Notes: generated from the letters alone by a model not told the origin. Counted from the stretch's first letter, positions 28,004 through 36,521 are shown. The stretch is 64,000 bases of DNA from Acinetobacter pittii (GCF_034064985.1 NZ_CP139249.1:248001-312000); one strand, 5' to 3'. Numbers and translations are program-made.

Positions 28004-28906
28004 TTAGGCTACACAGTCTTCGCGGAATTTTTTAGGCGAAAAGCCCGTATTTTTCTTAAAGAAATTGGTAAAATATGCTGAATATTCAAAGCCTAAGCTA
28101 TAGGCAATTTCGGAAATATTCCAACTGGTGTGTTGCAGTAGCGCTTTAGCTTCTTGCGTAATGCGCGAGCTAATATGTTCAGAAGTGGTTTTACCTGTGG
28201 CCTCTTTTACAGCGCGGTTTAAGTGGTTCACATGCACAGACAGACCGTATGCATAGTCATTTGCCGTTTTGAGTTTAAGCTGAAAATGGGGCGAGTCGAT
28301 GGGGAACTGGCGCTCTAATAATTCAAAGAACAAATGGCAAATCCGAACCGCAGCATTGCTATGTTTTTCAAACTGTTGGGTCGGTTGCATTTTCATGGCT
28401 TCATGCACAATCAGGTGCAAATAGTTTCTTAAAACATTGTATTTATGAATGTAGGCTGAATTTATTTCAGTCATCATCTTTTTGAAAATAAATGAAATTT
28501 CTTCAACTTGTTGGTCATTTAAAAAATATAGCGGGTCGCCGTCGACTTTAAACAGCGGTGAGTCTTTTAAAAAACTTTGTCTCGATTCTTGGTTTACAAA
28601 CTCTTCGGTAAATAGACAAAACCAGCCTGCCTGTTCGGGCGAATTAATTTCCCATGCATAGGGCACCATTGGGTTTGAAAACAGTAAAGCAGGGCGGTCT
28701 ACACGTATCCAGCGGTTGGCGTAGTGAAGTTCGCCTGTGCCTAAAACTAATGAAATTTTATAATAATCGCGGCGGCTATAAGGGGTGAGGAACGAGCAGG
28801 CATCACGTTGGAACACGTTAAAATGTCCAAACGAAGTCGATGGAACCGAGTAATCGCTATCTCTGGTTAAAGAAAAGCGGCGATAAAAATCATGTATGGT
28901 TTCCAT
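28004..28906 (-). CDS. AraC-family transcriptional regulator
   Basis: A 300-residue regulator. An N-terminal cupin-like sensing domain (residues 1-160, FSNPMVPYAWEINSPEQAGW) precedes two helix-turn-helix motifs in the last 100 residues (HTSWNISEIAYSLGFEYSAY and NTGFSPKKFRED). I prefer the ATG at 28906 (METIHDFYRRF) because the longer frame needs a TTG at 28954 without a ribosome site. It lies 110 bp upstream of the aldo/keto reductase gene in the same direction and plausibly activates it. Ligand unknown. Confidence 0.88.
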   Translation of the reverse strand: METIHDFYRRFSLTRDSDYSVPSTSFGHFNVFQRDACSFLTPYSRRDYYKISLVLGTGELHYANRWIRVDRPALLFSNPMVPYAWEINSPEQAGWFCLFTEEFVNQESRQSFLKDSPLFKVDGDPLYFLNDQQVEEISFIFKKMMTEINSAYIHKYNVLRNYLHLIVHEAMKMQPTQQFEKHSNAAVRICHLFFELLERQFPIDSPHFQLKLKTANDYAYGLSVHVNHLNRAVKEATGKTTSEHISSRITQEAKALLQHTSWNISEIAYSLGFEYSAYFTNFFKKNTGFSPKKFREDCVA

Positions 28907-29678
28907 GTCTTTGCCTGTATGTGTTATCAATTTATTTAAAGTTATAAAATTCAAACTTTATTTACTGTAGCTTTTATTTATAGCGTGATCAATCTGTTCA
29001 TTTAAATAGGTTTGAAAATGAACGATAAATTAACAATGAAATGATCAGAGAAACTAAACTTTAAGAAAATATATTCTTAAATCACTAGGCCAATGAAAAA
29101 TAAAAATAATCTTTATAAATGAATAGCCAATATCACATTGACACTCCAAAACACGCGGATTATCCTTTGCCTGCTGGCCACATTGCCAGTCGGTTTTAGC
29201 AGACCGCGGTACAGTGCATCAGATTTAATCCTTCTGAGGATGGAATCTGCTTGTATTCCACTCGTCTCCCTGACGTTACGTTATGGTAGGGCGGAGGGGG
29301 GACACCTTCGGGTGTGCTGGTTCTGTACCCAGTCTGCTAACCCCCTTTCGTTCTGCCACCATCTTTTAGCAGAGATTGGCAGAATCCTTATTTGTACAGG
29401 AATCCGTCATATGTGTACTATTTTATCTCTCTCATTGGCAACCTTTGCCAAAATCTTTGACTCAATACCCAACTGGTCTTTAAAACGGTTTAACCGACTC
29501 TAGGTTTTAAGCCATAGGTCATTACGACTAAAAAATCATAGCAACAATAAAACCCGAGATAGGCGAGCACACCATTATTGTGCGGCTTTTGCATGCCTGT
29601 TTTTAGCGCTCAATTTAAGAGCGACGGCATTTCTATCTCTTTAACTTACAACAAAAAATTATTTTAAACGGTATAAAA
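28907..29678. other. Intergenic region with P4-like structured segment
   Basis: About 770 bp without a confident gene. From 29138 the sequence becomes GC-richer and highly structured. Segment 29196-29214 is nearly complementary to 29323-29340 (CTGTACC ... TCTGCTAA), a perfect UUCG-type hairpin ACACC-TTCG-GGTGT lies at 29303-29316, and GCACA/TGTGC arms lie near 29570. The layout recalls the ash/CI-RNA immunity region of P4-like phages. A 121-codon frame (29138-29503) crosses it, starting with TTG; I do not trust it as a gene. Confidence 0.35.
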
Positions 29679-30227
29679 ATGCCAAATTTAGAAGCATCAT
29701 TTAGAGCATTACGCGTGCTCCACGCAGCAAAAGATTTATTTAATCAACATGGGTTTTACATCGGGATCGATCGAATTATTGAGGAAGCCAAAATTCCCAA
29801 AGCCACTTTTTATAACTACTTTCACTCCAAAGAAAGGCTTATTCAGATGAGCTTAACTTTTCAAATAGATGCCTTAAGACATGAGGTATTTTCAATTATT
29901 CATTCGTACCGCGAACTCATGGCATTCGATAAACTCAAGAAAATTTACCTCTTACATGCAAACTTAGAGGGCTTTTATCGGTTGCCATTTAAAGCCATTT
30001 TTGAAATTGAAAAGCTTTATCCCACGGCTTATAAACTCGTGATTGACTACCGAAACTAGTTCATTAAAGAAATTCATAAATTCCTTTTAACTGTAAAAGC
30101 GACTGCTACGGTTGAAGATGCACACATGTTTTTATTTGTGATTGATGGGGCCATGGTTCAGCTTTTAGGAGCGAATAGTACTGATGAAAGAGAGGTATTG
30201 CTCGACTATTTTTTAAGTCGGGTTTGA
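29679..30227 (+). pseudogene. TetR-family regulator broken by in-frame TAG
   Basis: The frame from 29679 encodes a TetR helix-turn-helix (FNQHGFYIGIDRIIEEAKIP, then KATFYNYFHSKERL) and stops at TAG 30057-30059 (codon 127). The same frame continues without shift for 55 more sense codons (FIKEIHKFLLTVKATATVED and on) to TGA at 30225-30227, restoring the usual TetR length of about 182 residues. A single nonsense change (TAG for a sense codon) therefore truncates the ligand domain. The 126-residue product may still bind DNA but would probably not dimerise normally. A terminator follows at 30237. Confidence 0.82.
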
Positions 30228-30236
30228 TAGGGGAGA

Positions 30237-30263
30237 GGCCCAACGGGAGTTGGGTCGGCTTTT
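30237..30263 (+). terminator. Terminator after TetR pseudogene
   Basis: GGCCCAAC and GTTGGGTC pair around a GGGA loop, with T residues after. Its position 10 bp beyond the restored TGA supports the full-length reading of the TetR gene. Confidence 0.65.
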
Positions 30264-30285
30264 AAAAATTATTTATTTTATTACT

Positions 30286-30936
30286 CTATGTACTAGAGTC
30301 ATGATTTAAATATTCACCAAAAAAATATTCATCTTTAGTTTGAAAAAAGAAGTTAAATTCTTTACTCATCATAGGATCATGTTGCGCTTGTTTATGAAAG
30401 ATAGGAGATATTTGGTTTAAATAGTAATAGATACAGTCAGTCGTATTATTAAATAAGTTCAATGGTTTTAAGTTGGAATATAACTCTGTTAGTGCATTAA
30501 TAATAGGTCGAATATCTGGATTAAATGTCCATAGTAAAATTTCATTTTTCTCACATCTAATTACTTCATATTCGTCTAGTTTTTTGGGTTGAATTGAGTA
30601 AAGTTGTGCTCCATTTTCACTATAAGTTGAATAGAGCAATTTTGTGATTTCTAACTGTGAATGTTTGATTTCTTGTTCACGGTTTAATTTAGATTTTTTT
30701 AATAAATTTGGTAGCTCAAAGATATTCTGTTTCGTAAACTTATCGAAAGAATGCATAACATTTTGGATAAGGTTTAATTCTCCAGTTCCTGTAATAATAC
30801 CGTTTTTCCATGGAAAGAGTTTTTGAATACCATCTTGATATAAATATGAGCCATTATTCTGATATGGTATAGTGCTGCGAGTATCTGCCGCAATTACAAT
30901 ACTATCCTCAAGTTGAATGGCAAGAATAAATGTCAT
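30286..30936 (-). CDS. Proteasome-beta/HslV-like Ntn hydrolase
   Basis: A 216-residue protein whose N-terminus MTFILAIQLEDSIVIAADTR matches the first strands of proteasome beta subunits and HslV. If methionine aminopeptidase removes Met1, Thr2 becomes the N-terminal nucleophile. In that numbering the aspartate of AADTR is Asp17, exactly the canonical position, and the lysine of IQKLFPW can serve as Lys33 after a short insertion. GIITGTGE resembles the conserved Gly-rich loop. The C-terminal half is divergent and family members of this kind are poorly described. It is divergent from a VgrG-tail/effector cassette, only 80 bp away. Peptidase activity is inferred, not shown; it could be a degenerate or regulatory relative. 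Confidence 0.6.
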   Translation of the reverse strand: MTFILAIQLEDSIVIAADTRSTIPYQNNGSYLYQDGIQKLFPWKNGIITGTGELNLIQNVMHSFDKFTKQNIFELPNLLKKSKLNREQEIKHSQLEITKLLYSTYSENGAQLYSIQPKKLDEYEVIRCEKNEILLWTFNPDIRPIINALTELYSNLKPLNLFNNTTDCIYYYLNQISPIFHKQAQHDPMMSKEFNFFFQTKDEYFFGEYLNHDSST

Positions 30937-31016
30937 AATATTAGAAAAAATAAATTAATCTTAATTTAATCTATTTTAGAAACATAAATAAAATTTTGCT
31001 AGATAAGGTTGTGTAT

Positions 31017-31367
31017 ATGGCAGGTGGTTCCCAGATTATTATTAATAAAAATGGTATTACATTAATTACACCCGCAAAGTTTGAAGTAAAAGCTGGGCAG
31101 CATCTATTTAAAGGTGGGGCTGAAATAAAAAATGTAGTTCCTAATTTACCTGTTTTGGGAGAGACGAATCAATATAATTTACGTTATTTGTTAAAAGATA
31201 AAGAAGAAAAAATTTATTCTAATCATAAGTATATTGCTTTTTTGCCTAGTGGTGAAGTAGTTGAGGGTTCCACTGATAAAGATGGGTATACGGAGCTTTT
31301 CAATACCACTAACCCCGAAGAAATCTCTATTCATTTATATAAAAATGAGCAAATTGATATAGACTAG
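31017..31367 (+). CDS. Orphan VgrG C-terminal fragment
   Basis: A 116-residue protein starting MAGGSQIIINKNGITLITPA and continuing KFEVKAGQHLFKGGA, which is the C-terminal (DUF2345) beta-helix end of Acinetobacter VgrG spike proteins. The rest of VgrG (gp27/gp5-like body) is absent upstream. An ATG at 31017 has AAGG 8 nt before it; a TTG at 30996 would extend the VgrG-like part by seven residues. After residue 40 comes a specific extension (NLRYLLKDKEEKIYSNHKYI, FLPSGEVVEGSTDKDGYTEL) that looks like the transthyretin-like adaptor region connecting VgrG to cargo. It abuts the putative effector gene by 2 bp. Confidence 0.75.
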   Translation: MAGGSQIIINKNGITLITPAKFEVKAGQHLFKGGAEIKNVVPNLPVLGETNQYNLRYLLKDKEEKIYSNHKYIAFLPSGEVVEGSTDKDGYTELFNTTNPEEISIHLYKNEQIDID

Positions 31368-31369
31368 TT

Positions 31370-32614
31370 ATGACAAAATTTTATCCCTATATAGTATTAA
31401 AGACCAATGTAAGTCCTAAACTATTAAAATACAATATTTATTTGTATAACACGGTTTTAAATAAATCTGAAACAGCTATTGTTTTTAAAGATACTGCATT
31501 TAAAAAAGTAGGTGATCAGCTTTATCAAACCAAATCAGTAGAAATTGATAGTTCAAGGATAGGATTAGAGAGACTCAGAGATTGTGTCATTATTCTCAAT
31601 TTATATCGACTAAGCGCTTCAGGGAAAGAAAGTTTAGTAATTAATCATTATATTATTCCAGATAAAATAGAGGCATATGCTTATCCAGATCATAATAAAA
31701 ACAACAATATTTCAATAACAAAATATTATGAAGCACAAGCAGTGACAAAAATTGTTCAAAAGAATATTTCAAAAAATACTTTTGAGCTAGCTTTAAATAG
31801 AAATAGAATTTTTCAATGTATTGATCCTGGTTGTAAACCTGGAGAACCCAAAGATCCTTTTTCTAAAGCACAAATTGAAGCCGCATTACAGTCTAGATTG
31901 AATGAGCCCTTACCCAACCAAGATAGAACATCATTATGTGGGCCTGCTGCATACTTTTTTTGCTTAATTAATCTGAGTACCTCTAGATATAGATTAGCAG
32001 TAAAACAACTCTGGGAAATGGGGCAAACTAAAATTGGAGACCTTGAAATAAAGCCTTCACCTAATGGGAGTAGACGTGTAAAGAATTTCTATCGTCCTAG
32101 TGGAGAGCCAAAGGTTCCATCAATTGATTGGATGACACTTGCAAGTTTACGTGAGTCTGAGAATATTGCTCTTACACTGACTGACCCTGATCAAGAAGTT
32201 CCTGGTATTACAACTCCAATGGAGTTAGAACGTTGGTATAGAAAATCTGGTTTTAATATTGTAGCTTCTTACCCCATAAAAATGGGAGGCTATAGTTTAG
32301 ACCTGATTTCTGATCTCAATAGGTATGCTGGACCAGACTATTATGTAGTAACATTAATTTCAGCCAGTCTTCTTAGTAGTGGAACAAGTTCTGGAACACA
32401 AATATTTCCCGATCATTGGATTGTATGGACAGATAAATTACGAGATAACAGTGGGCAACCTGTATCAAAAACTTCAAACCCTTATACTTCTGAAGTAAAG
32501 CTAAAAATGTTTACTTGGGGAGAAAACGCACAAAGATTAGGTACAAAAATATCTTTATATAATTTCAAAAGAAAAGTATTTTTTGCTCTTGTTATTAAAA
32601 AGGAAAAGTTCTAA
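31370..32614 (+). CDS. Putative T6SS effector, Cys-His hydrolase fold
   Basis: A 414-residue protein of no named family that I can place. A candidate catalytic cysteine lies at residue 190 in RTSLCGPAAYFFCL, at the start of a helix as in papain-like and C39-like enzymes, and a candidate histidine at 349 in FPDHWIVWTD, preceding a strand, with Asp355 nearby. Residues 1-130 look like a beta-rich loading domain. It starts 2 bp after a VgrG tail and its stop overlaps the start of a lipoprotein gene (TAATG). This is the effector position in a type VI cassette. A periplasmic target such as peptidoglycan peptide or amide bonds is inferred from the lipoprotein partner. Confidence 0.65.
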   Translation: MTKFYPYIVLKTNVSPKLLKYNIYLYNTVLNKSETAIVFKDTAFKKVGDQLYQTKSVEIDSSRIGLERLRDCVIILNLYRLSASGKESLVINHYIIPDKIEAYAYPDHNKNNNISITKYYEAQAVTKIVQKNISKNTFELALNRNRIFQCIDPGCKPGEPKDPFSKAQIEAALQSRLNEPLPNQDRTSLCGPAAYFFCLINLSTSRYRLAVKQLWEMGQTKIGDLEIKPSPNGSRRVKNFYRPSGEPKVPSIDWMTLASLRESENIALTLTDPDQEVPGITTPMELERWYRKSGFNIVASYPIKMGGYSLDLISDLNRYAGPDYYVVTLISASLLSSGTSSGTQIFPDHWIVWTDKLRDNSGQPVSKTSNPYTSEVKLKMFTWGENAQRLGTKISLYNFKRKVFFALVIKKEKF

Positions 32615-32970
32615 TGAAATACAAGTTAATATTTATCTTTTCAGCTATTCTTATAATTACAGGTTGTGGGAAGAAATATAAAATTACTCCTGAAAATTTA
32701 CCAGTTGCTCATGTTAATCAAGAATATCAACAAATTATTAAAATTTCTGGTGGTAAGGTTGTTGATCAATACGCTAAATTAGAAACAAATATTCCAGAAA
32801 ATCTAGGTGTAACAGTAAAGCCTGTTAATGAATTAGATGGCTATAATGTTATAGAAATAAAAGGTACTCCGAAGTACACTGGAAAATATACTATAAATAT
32901 AAAAGCTGATTTTTTTGGAGGAGGGGATGCTGAAATCAACAAAAACTACACCTTTACTGTCCAAAATTAG
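32614..32970 (+). CDS. Putative immunity lipoprotein, Ig-like
   Basis: A 118-residue lipoprotein. The signal peptide MKYKLIFIFSAILIITGC ends in a lipobox with Cys18. The mature region (TPENLPVAHVNQEYQQIIKI and GTPKYTGKYTINIKADFFGG) matches the strand pattern of a small Ig-like putative-Ig fold domain. It overlaps the stop of the upstream gene by one base and a terminator follows. A periplasmic partner encoded directly after a candidate effector is the expected place for an immunity protein (inference). Confidence 0.65.
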   Translation: MKYKLIFIFSAILIITGCGKKYKITPENLPVAHVNQEYQQIIKISGGKVVDQYAKLETNIPENLGVTVKPVNELDGYNVIEIKGTPKYTGKYTINIKADFFGGGDAEINKNYTFTVQN

Positions 32971-32986
32971 TAAATAAAATTAATTA

Positions 32987-33019
32987 AAAAGACTTAAACT
33001 GTTTAAATTTAAGTCTTTT
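32987..33019. terminator. Bidirectional terminator
   Basis: A perfect 12-bp stem (AAAAGACTTAAA with TTTAAGTCTTTT) closes the effector cassette and the convergent gene at 33035. Confidence 0.8.
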
Positions 33020-33034
33020 CGAATAATCTTAATT

Positions 33035-33253
33035 TTAGCGCTCACTCAAAATCAACTGTTTAATCTTCACAGCTTTCTCGAAGTGATCTAACTTATGCTC
33101 CATAATCCACCAATGCGCTGCTTCCATAAGTAGCTCAGGGTTATCATTCTTATTTTTAAAAAACGCATAAAAAGATAGACCTACATTGTCTCCCTTCTTT
33201 TCAATTTTTTCGTCGCATCCCTTAATAAAAATTTCTCTTAATTCATTTCTCAT
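33035..33253 (-). CDS. Small hypothetical protein
   Basis: A 72-residue, helical, charged protein (MRNELREIFIKGCDEKIEKK, LLMEAAHWWIMEHKLDHFEK). I took the ATG at 33253; the frame could begin four codons earlier at a GTG. It lies 27 bp downstream of the HxlR gene in the same direction and may share its transcript. No recognised domain. Confidence 0.5.
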   Translation of the reverse strand: MRNELREIFIKGCDEKIEKKGDNVGLSFYAFFKNKNDNPELLMEAAHWWIMEHKLDHFEKAVKIKQLILSER

Positions 33254-33280
33254 ATTGAGTATCACTTTCAGTCTATAAAA

Positions 33281-33616
33281 CTAAGAATTCATATTTCGCT
33301 CGCCCCAATCGCACATCATATCTAACAAAGGAATTAAAGACTGTCCTCTTTCTGAAAGACGGTACTCAACCTTAGGCGGAATTTGAGGATATTCCTTACG
33401 AATAATAAGCTGGTCTCTTTCTAACTCTTTAAGTGTATTGCTGAGCGTTCTAAACGAAATATTGCCAATGCAGCGTTGCATTTCATTAAAACGCATAACG
33501 GTTTTTCCATACAGCCAATACATGATGATCATCTTATATTTGCCATTAATTAAAGAAAGCGTATAGCCAAAACCTGTTTCTTCTAATGGCGTATTTGATG
33601 GAAGGCAGTCAGTCAT
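33281..33616 (-). CDS. HxlR-family transcriptional regulator
   Basis: A 111-residue winged-helix protein with the HxlR signature: LINGKYKMIIMYWLYGKTVM, then RFNEMQRCIGNISFRTLSNT and LKELERDQLIIRKEYPQIPP. Such proteins often sense redox or electrophile stress through a conserved cysteine; Cys43 in MQRCIG is a candidate. It is divergent from an NAD(P)H oxidoreductase at 33733, the usual partner of HxlR/YodB-like repressors, and a palindrome lies between them. Confidence 0.9.
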   Translation of the reverse strand: MTDCLPSNTPLEETGFGYTLSLINGKYKMIIMYWLYGKTVMRFNEMQRCIGNISFRTLSNTLKELERDQLIIRKEYPQIPPKVEYRLSERGQSLIPLLDMMCDWGERNMNS

Positions 33617-33629
33617 TTTTAAAATCTAC

Positions 33630-33647
33630 ACTATCTTTTAGTATAGT
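33630..33647. promoter_or_regulatory. Possible HxlR operator
   Basis: ACTATCTTTTAGTATAGT has ACTAT/ATAGT arms and lies between the divergent HxlR and reductase genes. Confidence 0.4.
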
Positions 33648-33732
33648 ATATAACAAAAATTACCGTACTTATATTTAGGAAAGCACACTTCTATAATCGA
33701 TTTATCTACTTTTCGATAAGAGTGTTTTTATA

Positions 33733-34290
33733 ATGAAAAAGACATTAGTCATCGTTGCACATCCTCACATAGACCAGTCTGTAATTAATAAAAGATGGGT
33801 AGAGGAGTTAGAAAAACACCCAGACCAATTTACAGTTCACCAGATTTATCAAGCCTACCCAGATGGCGTAATTGACGTTGCCAAAGAACAAGCGCTTGTA
33901 GAAGAACACGAAAATTTAGTCTTTCAATTTCCAGTGTATTGGTTTAACTGTCCGCCGCTTTTGAAACAATGGCTTGATGAAGTTTTGGCGTATGGTTGGG
34001 CTTATGGTTCAACAGGTGACAAGCTTAAAAATAAAAAATTTATGCTGGCGGTGTCTGCGGGTGCTCAAGAAAAAGTTTATTCAAAGCAAGGCGAATATAA
34101 GCTTTCTTTAGAGCAGATTTTTAGTTCTTTTGAACTCACCGCTTTATATGTTGGGGCAGTCTATCAACCGCTTTATGCATTTTATGGTTTAGACACAAAC
34201 CCTTCACCAGATGATGCTATTCCAACTCACCAAGAAATTGATAACAGTGCCGTTCAGTATGTTCAGAAGTTATTAGCATTGTCTGAGTAA
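33733..34290 (+). CDS. NAD(P)H oxidoreductase, flavodoxin fold
   Basis: A 185-residue FMN/FAD-dependent quinone reductase of the KefF/MdaB/NQO1 group. The N-terminal strand-loop VIVAHPHIDQSVINKRW binds the flavin phosphate; FQFPVYWFNCPPLLKQWLDE is the family hallmark, and LKNKKFMLAVSAGAQE follows. It probably reduces quinones or similar electrophiles by two electrons. Expression is likely controlled by the divergent HxlR protein. Confidence 0.88.
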   Translation: MKKTLVIVAHPHIDQSVINKRWVEELEKHPDQFTVHQIYQAYPDGVIDVAKEQALVEEHENLVFQFPVYWFNCPPLLKQWLDEVLAYGWAYGSTGDKLKNKKFMLAVSAGAQEKVYSKQGEYKLSLEQIFSSFELTALYVGAVYQPLYAFYGLDTNPSPDDAIPTHQEIDNSAVQYVQKLLALSE

Positions 34291-34420
34291 GTTTAAAAAG
34301 GAGGAGGCCTGAACGTGAGGTTTGGGTCTGCTGGTATCTTTATGATTTATTAATAAATCATTTGCAAAAATTAAATTTGTCTATAAGTTGAAAATACAAT
34401 AATACTTCGTTGGAAAAACT

Positions 34421-34762
34421 ATGAATATCACACCTTTTCCATTTCAAATCACAAATTGGGAAGAAATAGAAGTCACTGAATATAGTGGTGAAACTGGAAA
34501 GGCTTATTGGAAAACTCAATTTTTTGGTGAAGAAACAAATAAGATTAGAGTGAGACTTGTGGAGTACTCAGCAAACTACTTGGCTGATCATTGGTGTGAA
34601 AAAGGGCACATATTATTTTGCCTAGAAGGCGAGCTAGAAAGTAGATTGAAAGACGGACGAACATTTACTTTAACTTCAGGCATGAGTTATCAAGTAGGGG
34701 ATAACTCGGAGCCACATCAGTCTTATAGCTTGAATGGTGCCAAGTTACTTATCGTTGATTAG
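34421..34762 (+). CDS. DHCW-motif cupin-fold protein
   Basis: A 113-residue single-domain cupin. The motif ADHWCEKGHILFCLEGELES is the mark of this small family; His residues in it and in NSEPHQSY are likely metal ligands. Biochemical role unknown. It is a monocistronic gene with its own terminator at 34784-34813. Confidence 0.85.
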   Translation: MNITPFPFQITNWEEIEVTEYSGETGKAYWKTQFFGEETNKIRVRLVEYSANYLADHWCEKGHILFCLEGELESRLKDGRTFTLTSGMSYQVGDNSEPHQSYSLNGAKLLIVD

Positions 34763-34783
34763 ACTTATACAAAGAACACATCA

Positions 34784-34813
34784 AATGAGGGATAGAAATT
34801 TCTATCCCTCATT
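34784..34813. terminator. Bidirectional terminator, perfect palindrome
   Basis: A 30-bp perfect palindrome beginning AATGAGGGATAGAAA lies between the convergent cupin and elbB genes, flanked by T-rich sequence on the plus strand. Confidence 0.7.
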
Positions 34814-34820
34814 AAACATT

Positions 34821-35483
34821 TTAATTTGCTAAAGCTGTCATTGTATTAACCAAGCTTGTAATACCTGCATAGATATCTTTTAAGTTAGCTTGATCATCCA
34901 TATAGGCAGGCGTAGTAACAAATAAATTTTGTTTATCGACCACACAGTCTGAGGTTTGACAAACATGGTGAATTGAACCCGTTTTTTCAATCTCCTTAGC
35001 AATGTTAAGGTCAGATCCTAACGTAATAGTTGGGTGTAACTCTCCAAAAGTAAGTGCTAATAGTGCAGGAGATATGCATATTGCCCCAATAGGTTTTTTG
35101 CTCTGATGAAACGCTTTTAAAATTGAAGCTACCGTACCATGTACTCGTGCCTCTGCGCCTTTAAACGCAAAAGTTGATAAATTTTTAGCGACACCAAAAC
35201 CACCTGGCAAAATAAGACCATCAAATTCATTTTCATTAAGTTGATCGGGTGAGGAAATTTTACCTCGGGCAATTCGTCCTGCTTCTTGCAAAATATTTCT
35301 CCGCTCAGTCATGTTTATTTCACCACTCACATGGTCGATGACATGAAACAAAGGCTCATCAGGTGCAAAAATTTGATATTCAATATTGACTGTATCTAAA
35401 GCTAATAGGGTTAAAACAGACTCTCTAATTTCAGAACCATCTAAATAACCACAACCCGATAAAATTACTGCTACTTTTTTCAT
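34821..35483 (-). CDS. elbB: Glyoxalase ElbB (DJ-1/PfpI superfamily)
   Basis: A 220-residue protein of the ElbB subfamily. Family marks are VAVILSGCGYLDGSEIRESV at the N-terminus, GLILPGGFGVAKNLSTFAFK, and the nucleophile elbow KPIGAICISPALLA with its cysteine. E. coli ElbB has weak glyoxalase activity and was first linked to isoprenoid biosynthesis. I chose the ATG at 35483 over the upstream TTG at 35495. It lies divergent to nothing and is followed in the upstream direction by an AraC regulator. Confidence 0.9.
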   Translation of the reverse strand: MKKVAVILSGCGYLDGSEIRESVLTLLALDTVNIEYQIFAPDEPLFHVIDHVSGEINMTERRNILQEAGRIARGKISSPDQLNENEFDGLILPGGFGVAKNLSTFAFKGAEARVHGTVASILKAFHQSKKPIGAICISPALLALTFGELHPTITLGSDLNIAKEIEKTGSIHHVCQTSDCVVDKQNLFVTTPAYMDDQANLKDIYAGITSLVNTMTALAN

Positions 35484-35572
35484 TTGCTTTCTCAAGAACC
35501 TTTTTAAATGTGTAAAAGATCTTAAGTTTTTTTCTAAAAATTTTTTATACGCAGATTTGCCATAAATTCGCC

Positions 35573-36385
35573 CTAAGTGAGCATTTTTGTTTTACGTAGT
35601 TCACGTGGGGTAATTCCAAACAAATTTTTAAATTGTTCAGTAAATCGAGATTGGGATTGATAGCCACATTCAAAAGCAATATTTCCAATGCTGCTATTGG
35701 TGGTTTGAAGTAAGTGTAATCCGTGTCCCAGCCTTACTCTATTACGAATGTCCTGAATGCTATTTCCTTCGCTTTTTAGTTTTCTTCTTAGCGTCGATGA
35801 ACTCATAAAAAGTTGAGCCGCGATAAATTCAGCGGTGAGTTCTGTAGACAAATGATCGGAAATCAAAGTCTGAACTTTTTCACTCAAGCTTTTATTCATG
35901 TTGAGTTTAGCAATGTCGGTATAGCCTGAATAATAAATAAGCTCTACAAGCTCTCTTTTTCTAAATTTAAATGCAGAAGGAGGGGCAACTAAAGAGAAAT
36001 CTATAAACTGATGCAGGGCACTTTCTAAAAGAGGATTCAGCTGGCCTTGAATATAGTTTTGAGAAATGCCAGCATTTTGAGGTAGATCATTAAAATCTTC
36101 AAAATCAAACTCGATAAGAAGAGCGAAATATTCTTCTTGATCTGGAATATTACGCATATCAATGCTGGAGCTGTTGGCTAAAAAAATAAAAGAACCAGCT
36201 TCACAGTTAATATTTTCCGTTTTTCCAAGTTCTTTATAACCATTTAAAACGATAATGAGTAAGGGCTTAGAAATCGGAACGTTTGTAATTTTTTGCTCTT
36301 CGTAGGCTGAATAGACCGCAAAAGGCAGGTTTAAGTTGCTATGCTTGAGCAGGCTTTTTTTAGCTAAAGAAATAAGATTCTTCAT
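35573..36385 (-). CDS. AraC-family transcriptional regulator
   Basis: A 270-residue regulator whose last 100 residues hold the two AraC helix-turn-helix motifs (TAEFIAAQLFMSSSTLRRKL and TNSSIGNIAFECGYQSQSRF, then TEQFKNLFGITPRELRKTK). The N-terminal domain resembles the sensing part of short AraC proteins such as those controlling stress or virulence genes, without an identifiable ligand. It lies 90 bp upstream of elbB in the same direction. Confidence 0.88.
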   Translation of the reverse strand: MKNLISLAKKSLLKHSNLNLPFAVYSAYEEQKITNVPISKPLLIIVLNGYKELGKTENINCEAGSFIFLANSSSIDMRNIPDQEEYFALLIEFDFEDFNDLPQNAGISQNYIQGQLNPLLESALHQFIDFSLVAPPSAFKFRKRELVELIYYSGYTDIAKLNMNKSLSEKVQTLISDHLSTELTAEFIAAQLFMSSSTLRRKLKSEGNSIQDIRNRVRLGHGLHLLQTTNSSIGNIAFECGYQSQSRFTEQFKNLFGITPRELRKTKMLT

Positions 36386-36474
36386 TGAAGTTAAATGATT
36401 ACTTAAATTTAGATGTTGTGATGGATGTAAAAATTATCAATATTTTTTGGCTATTTTTTAATATTTGAGCCAAT

Positions 36475-36506
36475 AAAAAAGCCTAAACCGACTAAGTTTA
36501 AGCTTC
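36475..36506 (-). terminator. Terminator of tRNA-Ser
   Basis: On the minus strand AAGCTTAAAC pairs with GTTTAGGCTT, then a T run. It starts 16 bp after the tRNA CCA. Confidence 0.65.
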
Positions 36507-36521
36507 TTTAAATTTGAATTC

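Noticed and set aside
29138..29503. A 121-codon frame across the P4-like region
   Set aside because: It starts with TTG, lacks a ribosome site and is explained by the low stop density of the structured GC-richer sequence.
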